In this document: positions 42,542 to 52,014 of the stretch, piece after piece | Layout: the number at the start of each line of letters is the position of its first letter | Numbering within the stretch: the first letter of the stretch is position 1 | Source of the DNA: Paulinella micropora | Lineage: Eukaryota > Cercozoa > Imbricatea > Euglyphida > Paulinellidae | NCBI GenBank assembly: GCA_019918135.1 | Contig: WBZZ01006875.1 | Location: 129,366-193,365 of the forward strand | Direction of reading: 5' to 3' | Length of the DNA: 64,000 bases | Notes under the pieces: generated by a model | The model's database searches: none | Told to the model about the DNA's origin: nothing | The model's input: only the letters and a program-made list of their open reading frames with translations | Translations under genes and position numbers: made by a program

Positions 42542-44730
42542 ATGTTGTGTGCAAGGAATAGTTTCAAGTTAGAGCTCACAGCAGGTTTTGCGACGTGCTA
42601 CAAGCAATTAGTCTGCTTGGTAGAGTTTCCGGAATGCTGGAAACAACGGGCGCAAAGTACCGAACTCAAGATACAAGAGGGCGTGAACTCCTGGACCATA
42701 AATTTTATTCTACCCAGCCAACTTGAGAACGAAAAACACAGGAAATTGCCACTGACGGTCTCACTGTTCGGGCTAGTCAACATACGGCACGAGAAAGGTG
42801 CAAAGCTCCCACAGCTGGGCTATACGTGCCTGGACGCCGGCCTGCTTTGGCATTGGGACAACAAGCCCTGGCGAGGTTGGTAGAAAGAACAGCTCGTTCA
42901 CTTTGTCAGAGCTGCGGGTGGAGAAAGCCGCCCAAGCACAGTGGCCCCGCCTATGTAGCAAGGAAGCCAAGTTTGTGAGAGAACTTCGGGCAGAGCTTTT
43001 GGATCGCTGCATGAAGACTGATGGATATAACATAAACCCAGAGGTGCCCTTTGCTACCAACGGCGATCGCAGAAATAATCTGGGCTGGATCGACACGCCG
43101 TGGGCGCACTATATGCCCGGCGACATGTACGTTTACCTTCTGTACCAAAGGGTACGCCGAGCTTCCCCTTCGCCACACGAGGGAAGAGCCCCGCAGCAGC
43201 CTGCCAGCTACCCAGCTAAAGACCCTCCTGCTACGTATAGCGAGGCGTGGCTCAACGCTCTTAAAGATGAAAAGCTGGCGCATTGGACCTACCATTGTGC
43301 GTGGGCCTTGCATCGTCTAGGTTTACCCGAGGCCAAGATTTGGTCGAGCACAAAGAAGTTTGCTTCGCCTTATGAGTGTCTACGGGAACTGTCGCCTGGC
43401 GTTGGGAAACAAAACCCCCGTGCGAGCTGGACAAGCCCTGGACCAAACTGCTGGCCTTGGCGGGTGAAGTCTTGGCCGAAATGGTGGGTTTTTATAGCCG
43501 CTGCCAGTGGTACTTGGATGACGAGCTGGACGTCTGCTCAAGCCCGGCGGTCGACGACGCTAGTCACAAGCATAGGCTGCGCGACCAGGTGAGACACACC
43601 TTCGATCTGCCAAGTGGTCAAGACGTGGCTAAGCGCTGCAATGACTGTGAGAGCTTGGCTCTGAGCTGCTACATACAGTTTGTACGCTTTAGATGTTGGG
43701 CCGAGTCGCTGACAGCAAACCAAGTGCTGCTGCTGCCGCCCGTACTGGCGCTGGTCCGCCTCTGCGCGCTGTTCTACTACAGCTCAGCCATCACCATAGG
43801 TAATGTCAACTTTTCGCCGCTCCTGCGCGGCTCTTTTCGTGAGCCCGCCTCTGCCTCACGCGAAGAGAGCGTGGCGTTGGCCAGGCGCACAGAGGAAGCC
43901 TACAAGTGCCGACACTTGCGGTTGAAGGACCTAGACGTGATAAGCTACCCCGCCGAATCCGGTGATCAATCTCATGTCTACCTGCTGCTCGTCCCGCGCC
44001 AATGGTTTCGGCAAGTCAGCCAAAAGCGCCGACACCCGGTCGGACTCAAACTCCCTTTCCTTCTGATCGATGGCACGTCGCTCAGCTTAGGTAACCCGCA
44101 CTTGTTTGACCCACATGGGCCCCAACCTGCGCTGTGCACATACTTGACCAAAGAAGGGCCGCCAGCTGTAGCGCCAAGCAAGCTGGTGCATGTACGAGAA
44201 AACCCGGAGGTAACCTGTCGCAGGCAGCTCGCGGACGGTTACAAGTCCATTACCTACCTCTACACACCCGCGGACGGGCTACGGAATTGTTTTGGTCAGT
44301 TTGCAGTGCAAGCTAGCGGCTACCATGGTAGTGACGGCGCGAGGCGCGTGGGCGCCCCGTGTGTTGCGTGCTTAGCACGCAGTCTAGCTGCAAGCTAAAC
44401 CACCCCGGTGTACGGGTGGACCTGGAGTCCGTGGGCTACAATAACGGTACAGAACCCATAGACACGGACGACAAGCTCCAATACCTCTTAGACGCTATGC
44501 CCCCGCCGTTGCTACCCCCCGAGCTAAGCCCCGACACATGCCTAAAGTATTATAACTGTTTCATTCCCCAAGGTTTTATGGACGACCACAAAGGTTGTCA
44601 CAGTATTTATTACTCCGTCCGGCGCAGCTGTGATTTCGAGGGCAAGCAGGCAAGAAGGTCCCTGCAAAAGCAAGCTCTCCAGCACGTGGAGCTCAGTCCG
44701 GGCTTTTTTGTTTGGTACCAAAAGTATTGA
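42542..44730 (+). pseudogene. Large protein with papain/transglutaminase-like protease signature (tentative)
   Basis: About 700 codons. Residues that could form a Cys-His-Asp triad occur in the right order in the central part: AKRCNDCESLALSCY (as in the NDCE motif of transglutaminase-like proteases), GDQSHVYLLLVPRQWF and LPFLLIDGTSLSLGN. The N-terminal third (MLCARNSFKLELTAGFATCY) and the C-terminal third (LKYYNCFIPQGFMDDHKGCH) have no match I know. Proteins with such a triad and many Trp and Cys residues are found in several large DNA viruses, and a capsid-maturation or cell-entry role is possible but unproven. An aataaaaaaa signal follows at 44750. Not open throughout. Confidence 0.45.
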
Positions 44731-44776
44731 TAACTCTTTTAATGATTATGAATAAAAAAAAAAGAGATTGGGGCCC

Positions 44777-45412
44777 TTATGTACCGTTGCAGCAAGCGTC
44801 CTTTTTCTTGAACGGGTAATCCGGTCCTACGGACAGCAAGCCGCTCTGCGAGGCAAACAACAACTGCCGCTTATTTTTGGCAGACGCTGCGTGGACAAAG
44901 TGAGGGTCCAGCAGCTTGCAGAGTTCTTCCGCCGAATTAGTCAGTGAGCTGGTGGAGTGGACGCGGTTCCCGAAAAAGTCTGCAATCCGTTTCTTTTCCT
45001 GCCGTAATTCAGTCAGGTACGCATCGTGAGCTTCGCCGTTCTTACAGCCTAGCAACACCAGCCGGCAGTAGTCGGGGATAGCTCCCTGCACGGGTTCTAT
45101 CCACGTGTCGAGAGTTTGCTGCAGTTTATTGGAATTGCTCTGGTCGTAACACACCAGCGCCAGGTCCGCCCCGCGCCAGTAGTTGGTTACTATGGACATG
45201 TACTTTTCCTGTCCGGCCGTGTCCCACAACCAGACCTTGTACAACTGGTTGCGTATCTTTCTGTTCAGAATCCTAAAGTCAACCCCCACCGTCGTTGTCA
45301 TGGGTGAGTCGACGTAGCTCTTGTCGTCCACGATCCTTTGGATCAAGCAGGTTTTGCCCGCATCGGCCGAGCCAAGCACGACCACTTTTAGCATGTAGGG
45401 TGCAGCCGTCAT
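44777..45412 (-). CDS. Rab-type small GTPase
   Basis: A complete frame of 211 residues. G1 is GSADAGKT, the switch I Thr lies in MTTTVGVDF, G3 is WDTAGQEKY, and the G5 region is HAASAKNK. The G4 position reads LGCKNGEAHD instead of NKxD, so guanine specificity may be weakened. The C-terminus KKKDACCNGT has a Cys pair of the Rab prenylation type. Rab proteins steer vesicle traffic; large viruses that carry them probably use them to alter host membranes. The start is the ATG at 45412, which overlaps the stop of the next minus-strand gene by a few bases. Confidence 0.85.
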   Translation of the reverse strand: MTAAPYMLKVVVLGSADAGKTCLIQRIVDDKSYVDSPMTTTVGVDFRILNRKIRNQLYKVWLWDTAGQEKYMSIVTNYWRGADLALVCYDQSNSNKLQQTLDTWIEPVQGAIPDYCRLVLLGCKNGEAHDAYLTELRQEKKRIADFFGNRVHSTSSLTNSAEELCKLLDPHFVHAASAKNKRQLLFASQSGLLSVGPDYPFKKKDACCNGT

Positions 45413-46430
45413 TTATGTGTAGGGGTGCATTCACCCCAGCAAACTCTTCTCCCTCCCGCATGTGTCCCCAGCCCCAGGCGCTGGGAAGGGGGGGGGGGGA
45501 GGAGGGCGAAGTGTGAAGAGAGAGGGGGGGGGGGAGGGCGAAGTGTGAAGAGAGAGAGAGAGGGGGGGGGGGAGGTTATGCTTTTCCGGGGATCTGGGCG
45601 TGCGTGAGAGGGGCCAGTGACAGTGGAACTGAACTTTTTGATCTCAGGCAAGGTCAAGGGCTGTAAGTCTTGCACAGCCGTGGAAATCACGGCGTTGGTG
45701 TCGTGCTGGTATAAACCGGCCAAGCAGTCGCAGCAGCGTGGGCAGATACGCCTTGCGTGACAGGGAGATGAGCCAGTAGCAACACCTCTTCGCTCAAGGT
45801 ACTTAGAGGCCAGCCGTTCTAGAAAGGCGGTACGAACCGCGCGGGGCTCTCCTGGAGCAGTGTTCTGTCTGTCCATGCCAGCAATCGTGGGCGTCGTTGC
45901 AGTAGTAGCAGGGGCTGCGGTAACCAAGGAGGGCAGAGAAAACGTCAGCAAGGAAGGGATTGCGACAGACAGGAGCAGAAACATGGCAGGAGGGTTGGGG
46001 TGCGAGCCATCTAGCCGATCGGTCGAAAGAAACCAGGGCCAGGCGGACAGCCGGCTGGCCAAGGGCAGCAGGGCTAGGCTAGACCACTGGATGGCCCAGA
46101 ACACCGAGTGCGCAAACAGGGCGTCGCGTGCGAAAAGCCGCGGCAAATCGCGTTCCACGCCCTGGAGCCAGAATAGCACGGCCGGGAACAAAGCCTTGTG
46201 CCAGAACAAACAGCCCATCACGGACGACAGCACAGAACACACGGCTAGCGCCAGCGCGGGAGCCGCGTAGTCGTGTTTGAGAATCCCCAGGAATCCCGCC
46301 AGTATGTGCCCCAAGATCATCTGCAAGCCCAAAAAGCCCAGGACCAAGAAAAAAGCAGCACCAAAAGCCGCGCGGTTCAACCACCACAGACGCCTGCTTC
46401 CAGCCCGGGCGCCCCGCGACCACAATTGGT
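45409..46430 (-). pseudogene. Multi-pass membrane protein, N-terminus lost in tandem repeat
   Basis: At least four hydrophobic spans: GAAFFLVLGFLGLQMILGHI, PALALAVCSVLSSVMGCLFW, SVFWAIQWSSLALLPLASRL and FLLLSVAIPSLLTFSLPSLV. A Cys-rich tail follows (CHARRICPRCCDCLAG), then a Pro-rich C-terminus encoded by GA/G-rich DNA. The upstream part of the frame is the 160-bp tandem repeat, so the natural start is not seen. No family recognised. Confidence 0.5.
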
Positions 46431-47008
46431 ACGTACATACTCTATTTTTTGGTTCCCGGGGGGAGAGCCCCCCGGACCCCCCCTTTCCATTCGACAGGGT
46501 ACGTTCAATTGCCGGAGGCACCGGCAAGTGCCACCTGGTGGCAAAAAACCTGAAATTTGGGGTGTGGGTGCCACCCGCGACCACAATTGGTAAGTACATA
46601 CTTTATTTTTTGGTTCCCGGGGGGAGAGCCCCCCGGACCCCCCCTGTCCATTCGACAGGGTACGTTCAATTGCCGGAGGCACCGGCAAGTGCCACCTGGT
46701 GGCAAAAAACCTCACAATTGGGGTGTGGGTGCCACCCGCGACCACAATTGGTACGTACATACTCTATTCTTTGGTTCCCGGGGGGAGAGCCCCCCGGACC
46801 CCCCCTTTCCATTCGACAGGGTACGTTCACTTGCCGGGGGCACCGGCAAGTGCCACCTGGTGGCATACCATAAAATTGGGGTGTGGGTGCCACCCGCGAC
46901 CACAAATGGTACGTACATACTCCATTTTTGGGTTTCCGGGGGGAGAGCCCCCCGGACCCCCCCTTTCCATTCGACAGGGTACGTTCAATTGCCGGAGGCA
47001 CCGGCAAG
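46416..47008. repeat. 160-bp tandem repeat, about 3.7 copies
   Basis: Units start at 46416, 46577, 46738 and 46896 with gcgaccacaattggtacgta. Each contains ggggggagagccccccgg (a hairpin), tccattcgacagggtacgtt and the palindrome tgccacctggtggca. The last unit is cut at 47008. The array marks the end of the GC-rich viral block. Confidence 0.92.
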
Positions 47009-47009
47009 G

Positions 47010-47355
47010 ACTCCCAAAAAACAAGGCATTTTGGCATTCAGGTCACTCCCTAACGCAAATATTTGCGTGAGTTCCAAAAAAATCATATCAGCATCAAGAT
47101 CGAGTCCGGGGCTAACCACCCTGCCAATATGAGCTCCCAACTCCTCCTGGTTCCCACAAACCATGATTTATAGGATGGGGGTGCAAAAAAAGCCAAAAAA
47201 AACAAGGAAATTTGGCATTCAGGACACTGCCTTAACGCAAATATTTTCGTGAATTTCAAAAAAAAATCATATCAGCATCAACATCGAGTCTGGGGCTAAC
47301 CACCCTGCAAATATGAGCTCCGAACTCCTCCTCGTTCCGACAAACCATGATTTAT
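47010..47355. repeat. Two tandem copies of a ~170-bp unit
   Basis: Copies at about 47010-47172 and 47188-47352 share ttggcattcaggacactg, atcatatcagcatcaa, cgagtctggggctaaccacc and caaaccatgatttat. Inside is the palindrome cgcaaatatttgcg. Confidence 0.85.
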
Positions 47356-47375
47356 TCCGACAGGGGTGCCGATTT

Positions 47376-47480
47376 GGGGGGGGGGTGGGTGGGGGTGGGG
47401 GGGGGGGTACACAATTTTCATTTTCCCCCCAAACCCCCCCACCCGCTTTCCCGACACCTTTCAGGGATAATAATAATAAT
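47376..47480. repeat. G-run then C-run low-complexity
   Basis: Runs of G (with GTGGG) are followed 25 bases later by ccccccaaacccccccaccc. Potential G-quadruplex sequence; no gene. Confidence 0.7.
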
Positions 47481-47559
47481 CATCATACTATATCTGAGGC
47501 GTACTGATGCAGCTAATGGCATATCCTCAACGGACATAAGCCTCCAATACCCTTGTTCG

Positions 47560-47896
47560 AGGTCCTCCACCCCCCCGTGTCAGTCTCTCGCCTGATGATC
47601 GGGGCCACCGATGGAGCTCCTGAGGGCAAGACCGCACTAAGCCGAGGTTATTCCGCAGTCCCAGCAACCTCTTGCAAGACGTCACCGAATGTGCAAGTGC
47701 ATACACCAAGCGCGGTTGCTAGAGCTGCCTCGAAACCCCACCCATAACAATCTGGTGTCTGCTGGGTCCTGGGCTATCAACCAGCATATGCGGAGTTTAA
47801 GATCTTTTACGCGCGCAACGACCCTCCTCCCCAGCATCTACCACCAAAGGGTTATGAGTTGGCGTCACAGTTTAACGCCTTGAGGCCATTGGGCTG
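47560..47896 (+). mobile_element. Possible 3' end of a LINE
   Basis: The plus strand ends in a frame reading YELASQFNALRPLG and a stop, directly followed by an (AATC/AAT) tract. Non-LTR elements often end with a short coding tail, little UTR and an A/T-rich simple repeat. The upstream sequence is unique in the window, so this is only a suggestion. Confidence 0.3.
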
Positions 47897-48070
47897 AATA
47901 ATCATCATAATAATCATAATAATCATAATAATCATAATAATCATCATAATAATCATAATAATCATAACAATAATCATAATAATAATCATAATAATAATCA
48001 TAATAATAATCATAATAATAATCATAATAATAATAATAATAATGATAATAATGATAATAATAATAGTAAT
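47897..48070. repeat. ATT/ATC microsatellite
   Basis: Imperfect (AAT)n and (AATC)n. It is the tail of the SINE copy at 48071-48338, which lies on the minus strand. Confidence 0.9.
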
Positions 48071-48338
48071 AGTGCTTCTCTGTCAATGGCTGATGCATTT
48101 CTGCACATGCGCCTCCATCGTCTCACCCGTGAGGGGAGTACGAAGAATTGACGATAAGCTCTAATGACACCCCCGCAAGGGCAGTTCCAACACTTCCAGA
48201 CGGGCCGGTATGTTCAATGAAAATACTGGTCCAGACGGATCGGTATGTTCAATGAAAATACTGGTGGCACCGACGGGAATCGAACTGGCGACAGGGCCCA
48301 GATGGTAGAACTTGACCACTGGGCTATCACGGTGTCCA
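48071..48338 (-). mobile_element. tRNA-derived SINE, copy 1
   Basis: On the minus strand the head (48265-48337) is tRNA-like: box A TAGCCCAGTGG and box B GTTCGATTCCC with an acceptor-like stem of six of seven pairs. Then come two tandem ~33-bp units with cattgaacatacc, a unique body and an ATT tail. Copy 2 is at 48711-48978, nearly identical. Confidence 0.85.
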
Positions 48339-48343
48339 AAATA

Positions 48344-48380
<37 letters not shown>

Positions 48381-48382
<2 letters not shown>

Positions 48383-48555
48383 GTGTATCTCCTGCCAATT
48401 GCTGAGCCAAAAGGCCATGTGCATCCAGTCCTCCATTCCATAAGGAAAGTCTCCACACCAATCGGTGGAATAAAGGAAGTGACGGCATAGAACATTACTC
48501 TAGGAGCTTTATACCAATCAGTCCATGGAAAGGACCGATGGCCTATGTACTCCCT
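48381..48555 (-). mobile_element. Second ATT-tailed short retroposon (possible SINE)
   Basis: About 170 bp between two ATT tracts. On the minus strand it ends ggcaggagatacactattatt, much like the SINE end gacagagaagcactattatt, so it probably shares the 3' part of the same family. No tRNA-like head was recognised. Confidence 0.45.
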
Positions 48556-48612
48556 AATAATAATAATAATAATAATAATAATCATAATAATAATAATAAT
48601 AATGATAATGAT

Positions 48613-48710
<98 letters not shown>
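48556..48710. repeat. AAT microsatellite
   Basis: Almost pure (AAT)n with two short breaks; tail of SINE copy 2. Confidence 0.95.
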
Positions 48711-48711
<1 letters not shown>

Positions 48712-48978
48712 GTGCTTCTCTGTCAATGGCTGATGCATTTCTGCACATGCGCCTCCATCGTCTCACCCGTGAGAGGAGTACGAAGAATTGACGATAGGCT
48801 CTAATGACACCCCCGCAAGGGCAGTTCCAACACTTCCAGACGGACCGGTATGTTCAATGAAAATACTGGTCCAGACGGATCGGTATGTTCAATGAAAATA
48901 CTGGTGGCACCGACGGGAATCGAACTGGCGACAGGGCCCAGATGGTAGAACTTGACCACTGAGCTATCACGGTGTCCA
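48711..48978 (-). mobile_element. tRNA-derived SINE, copy 2
   Basis: Same structure as copy 1; tRNA-like head at 48905-48977. The few base differences from copy 1 indicate recent activity. Confidence 0.85.
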
Positions 48979-49012
<34 letters not shown>

Positions 49013-49066
49013 GTAACAATAATAATAATAATAATAATAATAAAAAATCATAAATAAATAAATAAG

Positions 49067-49109
<43 letters not shown>

Positions 49110-49279
49110 ATATATAAATAATAATAATGAATTACTCGGGGGCTGCGGTGCTTTCGAAGAGAAGGAGAGCGGTAGAGAGCGACCAGCAGACAGAGTGAGG
49201 GAGAGAAAGGGAGAGAGACAAGGGGGGGGGGGGGGGGAGAGAGAGAGAGAGAGAGAGAGAGAGCGCTGTTTGCTGAACC

Positions 49280-49323
<44 letters not shown>
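48979..49323. repeat. AAT, AAAT, GA and TA microsatellites
   Basis: (AAT)n to 49043, (AAAT)n at about 49048-49115, a short unique piece, then a G run, (GA)n at 49238-49262 and (TA)n at 49280-49323. The (TA)n borders the palindrome. Confidence 0.92.
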
Positions 49324-49329
<6 letters not shown>

Positions 49330-49723
49330 GTATATACGGCTGTCTATCCGCAAAGTATAAAACAAGCCGTTAGAATGTGTAAAACCTTCAACGGATACAA
49401 CGAAAAAAGTGTCCAACCCTTATGAAAACTATCAAATGTTTTCTAAAAATCAACAAACTAAGCACATTTAGAAAGAATTAAGACATATTAAGCACATAGT
49501 CCATATTTTTACTACATAAAAATATATATAAACAAAGTTTATATGGACTATGTGCTTAATATGTCTTAATTCTTTCTAAATGTGCTTAGTTTGTTGATTT
49601 TTAGAAAACATTTGATAGTTTTCATAAGGGTTGGACACTTTTTTCGTTGTATCCGTTGAAGGTTTTACACATTCTAACGGCTTGTTTTATACTTTGCGGA
49701 TAGACAGCCGTATATACATAAAT
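49324..49723. repeat. Large palindrome at the left end of the Polinton-like virus element
   Basis: Arms 49324-49506 and 49541-49723, 183 bp each, are perfect or nearly perfect inverted repeats around a 34-bp AT-rich centre (49507-49540). The outer ends read atttatgtatatacggc and its inverse. The arms include gtgtccaacccttatgaaaa. A palindrome of this size is what is expected where a hairpin-ended linear genome is joined through its telomere. The (TA)n tract abuts the left arm. Confidence 0.95.
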
Positions 49724-49788
49724 GGTCATAGGGGGGAAGGGGGGCGGTTTTCAACGAAGTTGAAACGGGGGTTTGGGGGGTTGTTGAG

Positions 49789-50091
49789 TTAAAAATCAAG
49801 TGTCTTTAAGTATTCAATGTCAGGATTAGTGCTGGCTAACACATTGCTCACATTATGTTTCTTTTTGTAATATTCCCTTCTGTATTCATTTATTATTGCT
49901 CTATTGCTGTCTAAATATTTCCTTTGTTGTTGCTGTATTTTGTCTTTATTTCTCTTGTAATATTCCCTTCGTCGTTCATTTATTTTATCTCTATTCTTCT
50001 CCACATACCTCTTTTGTTTTTTTTTGTTTTTTCTCTGGATGTTTCTCCTTATACTTTTTTCTGTATCGTTGCTGTTTTGTATCGGGTGCAT
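49789..50091 (-). CDS. Lys/Arg/Tyr-rich protein, unknown (PLV)
   Basis: A 100-residue frame (start MHPIQNSNDTEKSIRR) with the repeated motif KNRDKINERRREYYKRNKDK, a pattern common in proteins of large DNA viruses and virophages, probably a basic helical or coiled-coil region. It lies just inside the palindrome and reads toward it. Function unknown. Confidence 0.55.
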   Translation of the reverse strand: MHPIQNSNDTEKSIRRNIQRKNKKKQKRYVEKNRDKINERRREYYKRNKDKIQQQQRKYLDSNRAIINEYRREYYKKKHNVSNVLASTNPDIEYLKTLDF

Positions 50092-50889
50092 TCATTAAGA
50101 ATTTCAATTCTTCCTTAATGTCAGTGTCCATTGTATATACTATATACCGCTTATGTTTAACATAAATATACTATATACCACTTAATGTATAAGCACGGGA
50201 GAGAGAGTTTTTATAAAATACCGCTTCCTACATAGTGTCCAATCCCCCACGTTGGCCATGTCCGACTTCAGTTTTAAGACCTCGGACACTTTTTATTATG
50301 TTTTTTAAAGGATTTTATATGTTATTATACTTATTATTAATATTTTTTTACTTGGACATGGTGTCCAACCTTATATAAGAAAAAAAAATAGTCTCTACTA
50401 AAATAGTATAGCCCTATATAAAAGGGTTTTCGGCTCCCAAGGCCAAAGGGCGGACAGGGGGCAGGAAGATGAATTTTAATAAATCTCCCTCTGCTCTCTC
50501 TCGCAGACGGACGGCCTTTATCCAATGTGTGGTGATGGAAATCCAGTGGAAATCCACACAAACAAAAATGGCAAAAATAAAATGAAAACACAAAAGCAAA
50601 ACATAAATGACTTCAACCATTGTAAAAAAATAGGAAACCATAACGCAACATCACATAAGCCACCAACCACCTCACAAAGCAACTAATCACACCGCCCCGC
50701 ACAAAACGAAAAGGCAATAGGTAAAAATAATAATAATTTTGATAGCATTAAAAAAGTTCAGGCCGTGAGCCCACACAATGAGGTACGTATCTCAAGTCAA
50801 AAAAAGCACAATGAGGTACGTATCTTGCCATCAAAACCCCAGTTTCTTGGGTTTCTTGGGTTTTCGTGGCATAAATCACCTTTCGCAGA
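50092..50889. other. Non-coding left region of the PLV
   Basis: About 800 bp without a convincing gene. gtgtccaa motifs found in the palindrome recur at 50239 and 50362 and may be element-specific sites. There is a near repeat (cacacaatgaggtacgtatc and cacaatgaggtacgtatctt) at 50771 and 50808. A polypyrimidine tract ending tctctcgcag is at about 50505, and cctttcgcag ends just before the ATG at 50890. Confidence 0.55.
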
Positions 50890-51063
50890 ATGTCGCAAGC
50901 GCTCGTGAAGCCGTCAGAGAGGACGGAAGAAGATTGGAGTGAAGTATACGATATTACTCGTCGCTCAGCCTACGAGCTTGAAGTAGATGAGGCTAATGTT
51001 GATGAGAAAATCAATAAAATTGATCGTCAAATGTCATTACTCGCTAAAAAAAAGAATTCCTAA
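50890..51063 (+). CDS. 57-residue protein (PLV)
   Basis: Starts MSQALVKPSERTEEDWSEVY, ends KKKNS. Hydrophilic and helical. Its stop codon TAA overlaps the ATG of the next gene (TAATG), so the two are tightly linked. Confidence 0.55.
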   Translation: MSQALVKPSERTEEDWSEVYDITRRSAYELEVDEANVDEKINKIDRQMSLLAKKKNS

Positions 51064-51383
51064 TGCCTAAAAAGAAAGTAATAAGGAAGAGACTAGACGA
51101 GATAAACCGAGGTAAGAATAAACGGGAAAATGATCTCTCAATTTCTCGTAAACGAAAAATGAAAGTGAAAGAAATAGATGAAAATCTCAAGAAATTTGAG
51201 GAATTTCGCAAAAAAAATAATTCTTTCTCTGCTTCGGAAATAAATCGTTTAAAAAATTTCATATTGCTCGGGAATTCATTTGAAGATGTAATCTCAAATT
51301 CTATTTCTGTTTCTTCTTCTTCTGACGAAGATGACATTGAGCAGGGGACTGCTAACATGAACCGCTATCTTAGGGACGAATGA
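51063..51383 (+). CDS. Basic, coiled-coil-like 106-residue protein (PLV)
   Basis: Starts at the overlapping ATG. The first 70 residues are rich in Lys, Arg and Glu (MPKKKVIRKRLDEINRGKNK), the last part is a Ser/Asp/Glu tract (SVSSSSDEDDIEQGTANMNR). It could bind DNA. No family recognised. Confidence 0.55.
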   Translation: MPKKKVIRKRLDEINRGKNKRENDLSISRKRKMKVKEIDENLKKFEEFRKKNNSFSASEINRLKNFILLGNSFEDVISNSISVSSSSDEDDIEQGTANMNRYLRDE

Positions 51384-51484
51384 TACATGTGTTAAGAAAC
51401 ACAAACAAAAAACAAAAAAAAAATGGGCGAAAGCCCTCTATCTTTCAAAGAAATTTTGTCTTTTGTTTTTTTCTATCGCAGACA

Positions 51485-51940
51485 ATGTCGGAGGAACTCG
51501 CAGAAGAAATGGAGGCCATGGGTTTGGAGCGCAACGAAGAAGTTGAGGAGGAGGAAGCAGAAGGCAAAGCCGTGGTGCCTTCGCCTTCGCCAGCAGAAGG
51601 AAAGGAAGTCATTCCTCGTCCGTGGAGGAACTTCTGCAACCTGTCCCGAGTGGTTTTAACCACTACGGGACGATACGTTGAGATGTCAAAGGCTTTTATC
51701 AAAGCCACGAAAACTATTAAATTGTTTGCGAGCAAATCCTCGCACAACGAAAACCCCGATTGCCTTTACGCAAAGGCGAAGTATTATACCACTTTCAAAG
51801 AACCCAAATATAAATATTTCTTTCTGGTATCCAAGGGGAGTGGTGCGGAGGAGGAGTTGATTATTTATAACAGCCTCACCGCCTTGGCCAAGTTGAATCA
51901 CGAGGCAGGCCAAGTGAATTGGATCGTGAAAATTCGTTAA
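51485..51940 (+). CDS. Acidic N-terminus, unknown C-terminal domain (PLV)
   Basis: The chosen ATG (51485) begins MSEELAEEMEAMGLERNEEV. Frames further upstream lack protein-like sequence and contain tctatcgcag directly before this ATG. Residues 1-45 are acidic; the rest is a compact domain (RNFCNLSRVVLTTTGRYVEM, YKYFFLVSKGSGAEEELIIY). Small size and position just before the recombinase suggest an accessory DNA-binding protein, but this is inference. Confidence 0.55.
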   Translation: MSEELAEEMEAMGLERNEEVEEEEAEGKAVVPSPSPAEGKEVIPRPWRNFCNLSRVVLTTTGRYVEMSKAFIKATKTIKLFASKSSHNENPDCLYAKAKYYTTFKEPKYKYFFLVSKGSGAEEELIIYNSLTALAKLNHEAGQVNWIVKIR

Positions 51941-52014
51941 TTAAATCTCTTTCTTTTGACATTATTTATGACTTAGAAAAAATATAGACTTGTTTAATAT
52001 ACACCGGTCAGTCA

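Larger units (their letters stand above)
24025..46430. mobile_element. Endogenous large DNA virus block, herpesvirus/mirusvirus-like (Duplodnaviria type)
   Basis: A GC-rich run of closely spaced genes on both strands, separated by short G-rich or pyrimidine tracts. The diagnostic part is a terminase with herpesvirus-style motifs at 28198-29863. Large membrane and secreted glycoproteins, a lipase, a Rab GTPase, a protease-like protein, an FkbM methyltransferase and an ankyrin-like protein fit a large eukaryotic virus. The left limit is uncertain; the ankyrin and coiled-coil genes could be host. The right limit is where a 160-bp tandem repeat cuts into a membrane-protein gene. It is visibly broken, with about ten or more interruptions, yet long frames persist, so it is not ancient. 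No major capsid, portal or polymerase gene was recognised here. Confidence 0.6.

Noticed and set aside
47010-47355. CRISPR or LTR pair
   Set aside because: Only two long tandem copies with no spacer, no gag-pol sequence between and no LTR ends.
48265-48337. A functional tRNA gene
   Set aside because: Box A and B are present, but the acceptor and T stems are imperfect and the sequence recurs as the head of a SINE.
47865-48804. Frames of poly-Tyr, poly-Ile, poly-Asn and poly-Leu
   Set aside because: Translations of the AAT microsatellite.
49324-49723. Simple head-to-head pair of ordinary transposon terminal repeats
   Set aside because: Only one arm is followed by element sequence; the other meets a (TA)n tract. 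A telomere-type palindrome explains it better, though an assembly fold-back is still possible.
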